56,319 nucleotides of DNA from CAYGUK01 sp964352985. GTDB lineage: Bacteria > Pseudomonadota > Gammaproteobacteria > JAHCLG01. Position 1 is the first letter of the stretch; each line of letters begins with the position of its first letter. The stretch spans positions 1 to 56,319 of the forward strand of contig CAYGUK010000010.1 of assembly GCA_964352985.1 (NCBI GenBank). Direction: 5' to 3'. A program made the translations under genes and the position numbers. Positions 36,831-45,915 of the stretch are shown here, in pieces. The notes under the pieces are model-generated. The model had not been told where the DNA came from. It was given only the letters and a program-made list of their open reading frames with translations, and did not search any database.

Positions 36831-38825
36831 TTATTTTGAAAAGAGTTTCGCAAGTAATTGCTCGTCAGTTAATGGTTTACTGTAATAATAACCTTGAACA
36901 TCTTTACAACCATGTTCAAGAAGAAAATCAATTTGTTCTTTTTTCTCTACACCTTCGGCAACGATTTCCAGTTTTAATTGTTTAGCGAGATTGATCACTC
37001 CAATAACTAATTGCGAACTGTCATTATTATAAGGAATATCTTTAACAAAAGAAGAATCAATCTTAATTTGTCTAATTGGAAGTAATTGTAAAAGTGAAAT
37101 AGAAGAATACCCCGTACCAAAATCATCTAAGGCTATATCAATACCTTGATTATGTAGAGAAACCAGCACTTTTTTAGCTGCTTCAAAATGTTTGAATATA
37201 GCAGTTTCAGTTACTTCTAAAATTAAATTTGTTGCTGGCACGAGATTATCACTTAGAGAATGAATAATAACATCGACAAAATCCGTTTTTTCAAGTTGTG
37301 CAATTGAAACATTAAGTGAAACTGGAATATTTTTAAAAATGTGAGGATTTGCTTTATACCAGGCACCATAAGTTTTACAAACTTCACCTGTTATCCATTT
37401 GCCTAACTCATGAATCAACCCAGTATCTTCAGCAATCGGAATAAATTCAGCGGGGGAGATACTTTGCAAATTTTCTGATTTAAACCTGACTAAAGCTTCT
37501 ATCCCAATAATTTTATTTGTTTCTATACAATATTGTGGCTGATACAAAATTTTAAAATTATTTTCTTTTAAAGCTTCACGCATGTGTTCTTCTATAATAA
37601 GTAAGCGATGTGCCTCTTGATTTAAACTTTCTGTATAAAAATGATAACAATTTCGACCTTGGTTTTTTGCCTTATACATAGCGAGATCGGCATTTTTTAC
37701 CAGTGTTTTTATATCATTTGCGCCATCTGGAAAAACTGAAACGCCAATACTTGGACTTATCGATATTTCATGACCATATAGAATAAAAGGGAGTTTAAAA
37801 GCATAAATTATTCGTCGACAAATAATAGAGATTTCTTTTATTGTCACCACAGTGCTTAAAATAATTGCAAATTCATCTCCCCCTAATCTTGCAACAGAAT
37901 CTTCTTGACGAACAGTATCCTGTAAACGTCTAGCTGCAAGTTGTAGTAATAAATCACCTGCTTCATGTCCCAAGGTATCATTGACACGCTTAAACTTGTC
38001 TAAATCGATGTATAGTACCCCCACACGTTTCTCAATCTGTTGAGCTGAAGCTATGGCTTTTTTTAATAATTCTTGGAACAGCACTCTGTTGGGTAATTGC
38101 GTTAAAGGATCATAACAAGCTAGTTTTTTATATTTTTCATCAGTCGATAATATAATTCGATATTTTTCCATCTTATCTTTTTGTAAAGCCACAAAAAGAA
38201 AATAAACCCAAGTCACACAAGCTAGCATTAATAATGACATTACAACAATTGCAAAATTAAAATTATTTCCTAACGTTAAAATATCTGTCGAATATATATG
38301 TCGATAAAGATTATGATAATATCCACCCACATTACTCAACAGTTGAGTATAGTCAGATATTTTATCTTGCAACGCAGGGCTTTTAAATTGAGCTCTCGCG
38401 CCTTGTATATCATTTCGACTAACAAGGTCGATCAAAGTATTATATGAGTTCGTTAAATTATTTTGTGCTAATTGATATTTATTGATGACCTCAATTTCAA
38501 AATACGGATTCGTTCTGGTAAACGAGCGTAATTGTTTTCCCAAATCATTTATATTTTTATTGAGTAATTTAAATTCATCAATAATTTTAAATTGTTTGGG
38601 ATACAATGCAAGCTTCGTTAATATTTGCAAATTTTTATAATCAGATTGTGTTTTATTATATATTTCATAAACCTTGTAAGCATTAGTTTGTAAAGCCAAC
38701 GTTTTAGATTTAAGTGCTTCTAATTGATAGTTAAGCCATAACACGATAAGGAAAGCGATAAAGACGCCTGAAGCGAGCATGATGATAAGAACTGACTTAA
38801 TATTTAACTTAGGTAACAGACGCAT
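36831..38825 (-). CDS. Membrane GGDEF-EAL protein (c-di-GMP metabolism)
   Basis: A 664-residue protein: N-terminal helix (VLIIMLASGVFIAFLIVLWL), a periplasmic helical region (about 35-190), a second helix near 195-215, then GGDEF and EAL domains. The synthase motif is intact in RLGGDEFAIILS, and the phosphodiesterase side keeps EALVRF, DDFGTGYSSISLL and KIDSSFVKDI, so neither domain is obviously dead. It begins 12 bp after the HlyD-like adaptor gene, making it the third gene of the type I secretion operon. In Pseudomonas, LapD (a degenerate GGDEF-EAL protein) controls retention of the adhesin LapA. Here the HAMP domain is not obvious and no LapG protease is nearby, so the analogy is partial. 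Confidence 0.92.
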   Translation of the reverse strand: MRLLPKLNIKSVLIIMLASGVFIAFLIVLWLNYQLEALKSKTLALQTNAYKVYEIYNKTQSDYKNLQILTKLALYPKQFKIIDEFKLLNKNINDLGKQLRSFTRTNPYFEIEVINKYQLAQNNLTNSYNTLIDLVSRNDIQGARAQFKSPALQDKISDYTQLLSNVGGYYHNLYRHIYSTDILTLGNNFNFAIVVMSLLMLACVTWVYFLFVALQKDKMEKYRIILSTDEKYKKLACYDPLTQLPNRVLFQELLKKAIASAQQIEKRVGVLYIDLDKFKRVNDTLGHEAGDLLLQLAARRLQDTVRQEDSVARLGGDEFAIILSTVVTIKEISIICRRIIYAFKLPFILYGHEISISPSIGVSVFPDGANDIKTLVKNADLAMYKAKNQGRNCYHFYTESLNQEAHRLLIIEEHMREALKENNFKILYQPQYCIETNKIIGIEALVRFKSENLQSISPAEFIPIAEDTGLIHELGKWITGEVCKTYGAWYKANPHIFKNIPVSLNVSIAQLEKTDFVDVIIHSLSDNLVPATNLILEVTETAIFKHFEAAKKVLVSLHNQGIDIALDDFGTGYSSISLLQLLPIRQIKIDSSFVKDIPYNNDSSQLVIGVINLAKQLKLEIVAEGVEKKEQIDFLLEHGCKDVQGYYYSKPLTDEQLLAKLFSK

Positions 38826-38837
38826 TGTTTACCTCAC

Positions 38838-40046
38838 TTATCTTTCGCGAAAAGCGTATTGTTTAGTCTTTAATAAAGGTTTTAATAAATAACTCATTAT
38901 TGATTTTTTACCTGTTAATATATCAACATTTACTGTCATTCCTGGAATAATGGGTAATTGTTTCTTTTGAAATACAATATAATTTTGATCAGCTATCAAT
39001 TTTACTTTATAAAATTGTTTCTCACCTTCCTGATTTTGAATAGTATAAGGACTAATATAAGAAATTTTTGCATTCAACCCACCATAAATGGAAAAGTCAT
39101 AAGAAGAAAATTTAATCACAGCATTTAATCCAGGATGAATAAATGCAATATCTGAAGGATCAATCTTCGCTTCTATTAAAAGCTGTTCTGTTTTCGGAAT
39201 AATATCTAATATTTTCATTCCAGGTTGAATAACACCGCCAATAGTGTTTACTTTCAAATCATGTACGTAACCATTAATTGGTGACACGATATCTGCTCGA
39301 ATCATTTTATCTTTTAAACCAGTAAGTGTTTCTTCCAAACTATCCATGGTATCACGATTTTTATTTAACTCTGTTAATGCTTGTTTACGAAACACTGCTT
39401 TTTCTTCTTGAATTTTTCCTCTTATTTCTTCTGCAGTACGCTGGATTTTAATTAATTCTAATTGTGATAACACTTTATTTTGTGCAAGAGGATCAATAAT
39501 ACTTAATTCTTTTTCCACCAATTTAAGTTGTGTTTGTAAAATATTAATTTTTTCAAATAAAGCCCCGATATCAGCATCAAATAATTTTTTTTCTCTGGCC
39601 ACTAATTTTGGATATTTTTTTAAAAAAGATTGATCATATTGCAGCGTTTTTAAACCCATCGCTTCCGCATCTAATCTTACATTTGCTGCCTGTAAAGCTA
39701 TATATCTAGCTAAATTTTGATAATAAGAAGCTTTGAATTGGGTATCATCTAATTTAATTAATAACTGTCCTTTTTTAACTAAGTCACCTTCGTGAACTTC
39801 AATACTTTTAATAAATCCTCCCTCATAGCTTTGTATCACTTGCACATGAGTTGATGTCACCACAATACCATCTGCAACTGTAATTTCATCTACACGAGCA
39901 AAACTAGCCCAAATAACACCAATGATAAGTAATGCAATAAATATATATAAAGACATGTGTAGAAAGGGCGCACGATCAAAAAGAACAGCTTGTTTACTAT
40001 CTGCAATATAATCGAGATTATCGATATTATGTTTCCGTTTACTCAT
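38838..40046 (-). CDS. HlyD-family type I secretion membrane-fusion protein (LapC-like)
   Basis: A 402-residue periplasmic adaptor. It has a short cytoplasmic N terminus and one membrane helix (FLHMSLYIFIALLIIGVIWA). The lipoyl half-motif VQVIQSYEGGFIKSIEVHEG and long coiled-coil hairpin (about 125-255) are followed by the second lipoyl half (IVSPINGYVHDLKVNTIGGV) and a beta-barrel domain ending PIIPGMTVNVDILTGKKSI. It joins the ABC exporter to a TolC-type outer-membrane channel, which is not encoded in this window. The start overlaps the stop of the exporter gene by 4 bp. Confidence 0.95.
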   Translation of the reverse strand: MSKRKHNIDNLDYIADSKQAVLFDRAPFLHMSLYIFIALLIIGVIWASFARVDEITVADGIVVTSTHVQVIQSYEGGFIKSIEVHEGDLVKKGQLLIKLDDTQFKASYYQNLARYIALQAANVRLDAEAMGLKTLQYDQSFLKKYPKLVAREKKLFDADIGALFEKINILQTQLKLVEKELSIIDPLAQNKVLSQLELIKIQRTAEEIRGKIQEEKAVFRKQALTELNKNRDTMDSLEETLTGLKDKMIRADIVSPINGYVHDLKVNTIGGVIQPGMKILDIIPKTEQLLIEAKIDPSDIAFIHPGLNAVIKFSSYDFSIYGGLNAKISYISPYTIQNQEGEKQFYKVKLIADQNYIVFQKKQLPIIPGMTVNVDILTGKKSIMSYLLKPLLKTKQYAFRER

Positions 40047-42199
40047 ATTTTATTTCCTTCATTAGACATTTTTTTTATTATTTTATCTTTCGGTCCATCA
40101 GCTACCACTTTACCTTCATCAATAATAATTAAACGATCAACTAGACTTAACAAATACGCTCGATGTGTGATCACTAATAAAGTTTCATTTGTTAATTTGT
40201 CTTTAATCGTTGAAACCACTTCGCGTTCTAGTCTCGTATCCATTGAACTTGTCGGTTCATCTAAAATTAATATTGGTGGTTGATTTATTAAGGTGCGCAT
40301 TAAGGCTATTGATTGCCGTTGCCCCCCCGAAAGACCTCTACCACCTTCACCGACTCTCATATCGAATCCCGCAGGATGACGACTCACGAATTGATTTACT
40401 CCAGTTACTTGCGCATATTCTAAAATTTGTTGATCAGAAATATTTCTTTTACCCAATAAAATATTTTCTCTTACTGTGCCGTAAAAAAGTGTCCCATCCT
40501 GATCACAAAATCCAACATGATGTCTTAAATCAGTGGGATCAATTTGATTAATATCAATACCATCGATTAATACTGCACCTGATTCAGCTTTATATAAACC
40601 ATTAATCAAACGAGCTAACGTACTTTTACCTGCACCGACTCGACCAATAATACCCACACGCTCTCCTGCTTCTATTTTGAAGGATAATTTTTGCAAGGTT
40701 GCAATAGGTTGTTCAGGATAACTAAACGTCACATCAGAAAATTCAATACTGCCATTGAAATAATCATGTTGAATAAATTTTTTATTTTCAGGACGTTCTA
40801 AAGGATAAGCCATGACTTCACTTAAGTGATTTAACGCTAACTTCGCTAAAGAGAAACGACTTAAAATATTGGTAATTTGTCCCAAAGGTGCAAGCGCACG
40901 GCCACTTAAAATAACACAAGCAATTAAGCCACCGACTGTAAGGGTTCCAGCATTAATCGCATAAACTCCAATAACAACAAGCAAAATCGTCACCATTTGT
41001 TGAATATAGATCGTGACATTTGCTGCTAAGGAAGAGAAAAACCGAGATTTAATCGCAGATTTTGAAACAGTTTTAACATAATTTTCCCATTTTTTTAACA
41101 TTTGCCCTTCGGCAGTTAACACTTTAATTGATTCTAATCCTGCTATAGATTCAGTGAGTATTGCATGTTTTTGTGCGCCCCCCATCTTTACTGATTCAAT
41201 TGCTTTACGCATAGGAATTTCAAATAGTAAAGTCGCCACCATCACTATTGGTACTGCCAAAAGCGGGATCCAAGCCATCGCACCACCAATATAAGCAATG
41301 ATAGCAATAAATAATAATAAAAATGGCAAATCAACTAAAGTTGTAATCGTCGCTGAAGTAAAAAATTCACGTAAATTATCTAGCTCACGAATATTATTTG
41401 CAAAAGCCCCTGCTGATTGTGGTTTACCCGATAAATGGATATTTAGCACATGTCGAAACAAATCACTTGAAAGTAATATATCCACTTTTTGACCGGCGAG
41501 ATCAACGAGATAAGCTCTCGCTGTTCGCAAAAATAAGTCAAACGCAAATAAAATAACAATTCCTGCCGTCAAGGCCCACAAGGTTTCAACAGCAAAATTA
41601 GGTACAACTCGATCATAAACATTCATAATAAAAAGTGGCGTCGCTAACGTAAAGACGTTAATTAAAATCGCAGAAAGGATCACTTGATAATAGATACGAC
41701 GAAATCGCCAAATAGTCGTCCAAAACCAAGCTGAGCGTGAATGCTTTTGCACATTTTTCGCACGGTCATCATAATCCGTTAAATTTAATTGAAAGATAGC
41801 ATAGCCACTATACGTTTTTTGTAATTCGTTTAAACTGATCGTTTCAATTAAGTCAATCATCTCCGGCCTAATGATTTCAACTGTTTCTTCATCAATGAAT
41901 TTTGTGATAACACATGCTTGGTTATCTTCAAGAAGTAAAACAATGGGGACGGTAAGTGGTGAGATTTTATTTAACGCTTTAATTTTAATTTCACAGTCTA
42001 TATGCATAAGCTTTGCTGCGCGAGTAAATAACGATGGCGTTAATACATCATTTTCCAAAGGGAGAGAAGAATATATTTTTCGAGGACTAAATGATTCTTG
42101 TTTTAAGTTACACAAAATTTCTAAGCAGCCCAATAAAGGATCTGTATTTTCAGGTTCAAAATAGCCAAAATTATGATTGTCATCCTTGCTTACATCCAT
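40043..42199 (-). CDS. Type I secretion ABC exporter, LapB-like (C39-like domain)
   Basis: A 718-residue ATP-binding exporter. The N-terminal 140 residues form a C39-like domain opening DPLLGCLEILCNL, close to the LapB-type 'DPLL-C' opening. It looks like the non-catalytic variety that binds RTX substrates without cleaving them. Six membrane helices follow (about 165-440), then the nucleotide-binding domain with Walker A GRVGAGKSTLARLI, signature GLSGGQRQSIA and Walker B PPILILDEPTSSMD. It is the first gene of a leftward operon with the HlyD-like adaptor and the GGDEF-EAL protein, and is divergent from the decayed RTX adhesin. Confidence 0.95.
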   Translation of the reverse strand: MDVSKDDNHNFGYFEPENTDPLLGCLEILCNLKQESFSPRKIYSSLPLENDVLTPSLFTRAAKLMHIDCEIKIKALNKISPLTVPIVLLLEDNQACVITKFIDEETVEIIRPEMIDLIETISLNELQKTYSGYAIFQLNLTDYDDRAKNVQKHSRSAWFWTTIWRFRRIYYQVILSAILINVFTLATPLFIMNVYDRVVPNFAVETLWALTAGIVILFAFDLFLRTARAYLVDLAGQKVDILLSSDLFRHVLNIHLSGKPQSAGAFANNIRELDNLREFFTSATITTLVDLPFLLLFIAIIAYIGGAMAWIPLLAVPIVMVATLLFEIPMRKAIESVKMGGAQKHAILTESIAGLESIKVLTAEGQMLKKWENYVKTVSKSAIKSRFFSSLAANVTIYIQQMVTILLVVIGVYAINAGTLTVGGLIACVILSGRALAPLGQITNILSRFSLAKLALNHLSEVMAYPLERPENKKFIQHDYFNGSIEFSDVTFSYPEQPIATLQKLSFKIEAGERVGIIGRVGAGKSTLARLINGLYKAESGAVLIDGIDINQIDPTDLRHHVGFCDQDGTLFYGTVRENILLGKRNISDQQILEYAQVTGVNQFVSRHPAGFDMRVGEGGRGLSGGQRQSIALMRTLINQPPILILDEPTSSMDTRLEREVVSTIKDKLTNETLLVITHRAYLLSLVDRLIIIDEGKVVADGPKDKIIKKMSNEGNKI

Positions 42200-42541
42200 T
42201 GCTTCTGTCCTTTAGCAAAGTTTAGAGTTATTATAACGCTTAAGTTTCTGAGATTTATAGCAATAAAAATAAAATTCAATATTTTTTCAACATTATTAAT
42301 CACTAAATAATGTGACTATGAATCATAAGTTTCATATAAAATAAATCCCCAATGTTATGAAAAAGCATATTCTGTTTAACTTATTGTTTTTCACTTTTTT
42401 GATTAAGTATCAAGACCTTAAGTAAATACAAGCCTGACCGATTTTGGATGAAAGAATAAACTGGAATAAGTGATTAGGATAACACAATTAAAGCTATGGA
42501 TTACATCGTAATGAGATAAGGGCTTGATGGGTACCCAATTG
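42200..42541. other. Intergenic region between the secretion operon and the adhesin remnant
   Basis: About 340 bp of AT-rich sequence that must contain the leftward promoter of the exporter operon and the former rightward promoter of the adhesin. I see no convincing consensus promoter, hairpin or coding frame. A short leftward frame at 42418-42606 has no family signature and crosses the start of the adhesin remnant, so I do not call it. Confidence 0.4.
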
Positions 42542-43969
42542 ATGACAAACGATATCATAGTCATAGATGTTGATAAAAAAAATATCATTTCCATTAAACC
42601 TGGCAATAGAATCTCTCTTAGTGCTGATGAACGTGTATCTTACCCATAGAATATACCATTAACAATTTACTTCGTGAGGGAAGTGATTTAAAAATTTATA
42701 TTCCCCAGCAAGGTCATATTACTTTAATTAACTTTTTTTCTATATCTGATCCTATTTCTGATAAATTTTCACGAAATGATTTAAATCATTTCAGAAACAC
42801 TTCATTATGATGGATAGATAGATCGCATTATTCATCGTTAGAATTATTAGACAAACTGGCCATAGAAATTACTATAATAAATCCAGTTAGTTTTCATAAG
42901 TTACAATTCTTTGTAACAAAATCAGCCATTATCGATTTTTCACATATTACAGGTTTTGAAAATCCAATTATTTAAATACCAAATGCGATATTAGAGCATC
43001 ATGGTGATGATTTACTGATACAGGTTAACAAGAATCAAAATAAAATTACAATTTCTAATTATCTCGATTACAGCACATAGCACGAAAACATAACTTCTTC
43101 AGAAGCTGTCTCATTTAAATCAATCAAAATATTAATGATTCTGAAAATAGAGATTTAAGTCTTCATCAGTCTCTCGATTTCACCAACGCAGCATTATCGA
43201 TTAATTTAATTCAGCAAAATCTGGCAAATAAAGTTTCTATTAATAGAATATATAATCATGAAAATAACAAAATTATATTCATCAAAAATCCAGGCAATGA
43301 TGGCTCATCTACTAACTATACAAACCTTTTAATCAATATTGATAATTTATTAGTTACGATTTTGGAATTTGCGCGAATCTTGATTTAAATTTAGATAGTT
43401 TTGGAGGCTATCAAAAAGGTTTAATAAAAGAGATCAATCGATTATATTTTACAAATCATAATCATACGCTAATTGGTGATGATGGTAATAATTCCATGCT
43501 GGGTCTTGTTGGCAATGATCAAATCTATGGTGGCTTAGTGGATGATTTTATCGATGGGGGATTAAATTGATGCTGTTGATGGTGCTGATTATATCGGATT
43601 TGATTTAGGTATATGGTAAAAGACAATATTGTCGATGGCGGAGATGGTTTTGATGTGTTGGGAATAGGCTCTCAATACGAAAACAGTGAAATTGATTTAT
43701 CTAATTTTGCACATGCTATTTTAGAAAATTTTGAAGAATCATTTACAAATAATGAGGTTGGTAATGATATCACCATTACCACTCACGCTATACAATAAAT
43801 CACCAATGGAAAAAATGAATTCATTATTACAGGTGATAAAGTAAATCTTGAGCATGAATGGATTCAAGCTGAAAATACTGTCGAAAAGAATCAGCTACAA
43901 TATAATCAATTTACCTTCGTTGAAACGACACTCTATATAAACACTGATGTTACAACACTCATCAGCTAA
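42542..43969 (+). pseudogene. Decayed RTX/BapA-like giant adhesin (type I secretion substrate)
   Basis: Fragments in shifting frames preserve the two ends of a large RTX adhesin. At 42542 an ATG opens MTNDIIVIDVDKKNIISIKP, which stops at 42647. The reading resumes in another frame with REGSDLKIYIPQQGHITLIN followed by FF, the BapA prefix-like motif. Around 43000, GDDLLIQVNKNQNKITISNY resembles the haemolysin-type C-terminal domain. Near 43480-43560 there are RTX-like Gly-Asp repeats (LIGDDGNNSMLG, NDQIYGG, DDFIDGG), continuing as NIVDGGDGFDVLG in a further frame. The remnant ends FTFVETTLYINTDVTTLIS at 43969. Several stop codons and frameshifts interrupt it, and the long repeat region expected between the two ends is gone. 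It abuts the intact exporter operon. Confidence 0.8.
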
Positions 43970-43970
43970 T

Positions 43971-44240
43971 TTAAGCGACGTCTTGCGCTTCTTCAATTAC
44001 CACATATTTGCGATTGGCTTCGCCTTTTGATTCAAATTTTACGATACCATCAGCTGTAGCATAAATTGTGTGATCACGACCAATACCAGCGTTATTTCCC
44101 GCATAAAATTTTGTACCACGCTGTCTCACGATAATGGTGCCAGCATTAACAAATTGACCACCATAGCGTTTGATACCTAAACGTTTGGATTCTGAATCAC
44201 GACCATTACGAGTACTACCACCTGCTTTCTTATGAGCCAT
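43971..44240 (-). CDS. rpmA: 50S ribosomal protein L27
   Basis: Ribosomal protein L27 (89 residues), whose N terminus reaches the peptidyl-transferase centre. The opening MAHKKAGGSTRNGRDSESKR is diagnostic, as are RYGGQFVNAGTIIVRQRGTK and GIGRDHTIYATADG. It sits 4 bp downstream of rplU. Its stop codon is 1 bp from the end of the adhesin remnant, on the opposite strand. Confidence 0.98.
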   Translation of the reverse strand: MAHKKAGGSTRNGRDSESKRLGIKRYGGQFVNAGTIIVRQRGTKFYAGNNAGIGRDHTIYATADGIVKFESKGEANRKYVVIEEAQDVA

Positions 44241-44244
44241 TGCA

Positions 44245-44556
44245 TTATCCTCTTACGATATCGGTTATTTCAACATGTGTAAAATATTGGCGATGACCAA
44301 TTTCTTTCATGTGATGTTTGCGACGTTTAAATTTAAGGACTTTAATTTTTTTGTGACGACCTTGTTCTAAGACTTTGGCTTTAATCTTACTACCTTCAAC
44401 ATAAGGTGCGCCAATAACATTTTCATCACCACCAATCATTAGGACTTTATCAAACTCAACTTCTTGACCTGCTTCAAAAGCGAGCTTTTCAAGCTTGATC
44501 GTAGCACCTTTGGTTACTCGATATTGTTTACCACCAGATTCAAAAACCGCGTACAT
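44245..44556 (-). CDS. rplU: 50S ribosomal protein L21
   Basis: Ribosomal protein L21 (103 residues). MYAVFESGGKQYRVTKG at the N terminus and KVLKFKRRKHHMKEIGHRQ near the C terminus are the family signatures. It is the first gene of the rplU-rpmA operon and is divergent from ispB, the usual gammaproteobacterial arrangement. Confidence 0.98.
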   Translation of the reverse strand: MYAVFESGGKQYRVTKGATIKLEKLAFEAGQEVEFDKVLMIGGDENVIGAPYVEGSKIKAKVLEQGRHKKIKVLKFKRRKHHMKEIGHRQYFTHVEITDIVRG

Positions 44557-44611
44557 GTTATTACTCCAAAATAAGCCTTTAGTAAAGACCTTTTGCCACT
44601 AAAGGGCGCAT

Positions 44612-44640
44612 ATTCTAGTGGATATTTACAATTTAAGCAA
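44612..44640 (-). promoter_or_regulatory. Probable sigma-70 promoter for rplU-rpmA
   Basis: Reading leftward, TTGCTT is followed after 17 bp by TAGAAT (5 of 6 to the -10 consensus). Transcription would begin about 50 bp upstream of the rplU start. Spacing and position fit; the -35 is weak. Confidence 0.5.
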
Positions 44641-44667
44641 GCGATTACTCATTTCTTATTAAGCGGC

Positions 44668-44696
44668 TTGACACCAAGCAAGACAAAACATAGGAT
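44668..44696 (+). promoter_or_regulatory. Probable sigma-70 promoter for ispB
   Basis: A perfect -35 TTGACA at 44668-44673 is followed after a 17-bp spacer by TAGGAT at 44691-44696 (4 of 6). Transcription would start about 30 bp before the ispB ATG at 44733. Confidence 0.6.
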
Positions 44697-44732
44697 GCTT
44701 GCAAAATTGCTAAATGACTGAAATTCAATCAA

Positions 44733-45695
44733 ATGGTATTAAACGATATACGACAATTGCTTGCAGCTGAACTATCACAAGTGGATCAATGCATTCTAAA
44801 TGCGTTGCATTCCAATATTCCACTTATTGGTCAAATTGGCCAACACATTATTAACAGTGGTGGTAAGCGATTAAGACCCATTTGCGTTTTATTAAGTGCA
44901 AAAGCTTGTGATTATCAAGGTAAACAACATATTGATTTAGCTGCCATCATTGAATTTATCCATACGGCCACACTGCTGCATGATGATGTTGTCGATGAAT
45001 CATTGCGTCGTCGAGGAGTAGACACCGCAAACGCATTATGGGGCAATTCTGCTAGTGTATTAGTCGGTGATTTTGTTTATTCTCGTTCTTTTCAAATGAT
45101 GACAACATTAAACTCACTCGACATTATGCAAATTTTATCAGATGCAACCAATCAAATCGCTGAAGGTGAAGTATTACAACTTATTAATAAACATGATCCC
45201 GCCACATCTGAAGAGAATTACTTGGAAGTTATTCGCTTAAAAACTGCCACATTGTTTCAAGCTGCGATGAATTTGGGTGGTATTATCGCAAAAGCTGACG
45301 ATACCATTATAAAAGCATTAACGACATATGGTTTAAACATTGGTATTGCGTTTCAACTTGTTGATGACATGCTTGATTACAGTGGCGAAAATATTGGTAA
45401 AAATATTGGTGATGATTTAGCTGAGGGTAAACCAACGCTACCTCTTATTCGTGCCCTCCAAATCGGCACACATGAACAACGTCGCTTGATCGAAATCGCT
45501 ATAAAACAAGGCAAGTTAGATGAATTAGCTGTTATTAAAGAAACTATTTCTAGTACTTGTGCGTTAGATTACTGTTTTGATAAAGCTAAACACTATACCG
45601 ATTTAGCGATTACCGCTTTACAAGCGTTACCAGATAATCAATATCGTCAAGCTTTAATTGAAATTGCTCACGTTGCCATTTCACGCAAAAGTTAA
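44733..45695 (+). CDS. ispB: Octaprenyl (polyprenyl) diphosphate synthase
   Basis: Makes the isoprenoid side chain of ubiquinone or menaquinone. The 320 residues show the trans-prenyltransferase signatures GGKRLRPICVLLSAKA, the first Asp-rich motif TATLLHDDVVDESLRRR and the second, AFQLVDDMLDYSGE. The position divergent from rplU-rpmA is the conserved gammaproteobacterial locus of ispB. Chain length cannot be read with certainty. A terminator hairpin follows at 45764. Confidence 0.96.
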   Translation: MVLNDIRQLLAAELSQVDQCILNALHSNIPLIGQIGQHIINSGGKRLRPICVLLSAKACDYQGKQHIDLAAIIEFIHTATLLHDDVVDESLRRRGVDTANALWGNSASVLVGDFVYSRSFQMMTTLNSLDIMQILSDATNQIAEGEVLQLINKHDPATSEENYLEVIRLKTATLFQAAMNLGGIIAKADDTIIKALTTYGLNIGIAFQLVDDMLDYSGENIGKNIGDDLAEGKPTLPLIRALQIGTHEQRRLIEIAIKQGKLDELAVIKETISSTCALDYCFDKAKHYTDLAITALQALPDNQYRQALIEIAHVAISRKS

Positions 45696-45763
45696 TTTAA
45701 TCGATTTATGCGCAACAAGAAAAAAACTCAAGATATATATAAATTTCACATTTTTAACATAAA

Positions 45764-45793
45764 AATAAAGCCGTGGCATTGCACGACTTTATT
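45764..45793 (+). terminator. Hairpin terminator downstream of ispB
   Basis: Twelve-base arms AATAAAGCCGTG and CACGACTTTATT (one mismatch) enclose the 6-nt loop GCATTG. The A-rich/T-rich stem base gives a partial U-tract in both directions, so it may also serve the convergent aldolase gene about 120 bp away. Confidence 0.6.
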
Positions 45794-45915
45794 TCAAATT
45801 TGTTAAACGCTGAATTTAACAATTGTACAGAATTATTATTTATATTAAGATAAAACACTCTTTGTTTGAATGTATTATAGTAACCATATGTATGCATTAC
45901 AACTGTGGAAAATAC

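Noticed and set aside
42418..42606. 62-residue leftward frame upstream of the adhesin remnant
   Set aside because: It crosses the start of the adhesin remnant on the other strand, lacks a ribosome site and shows no family signature.
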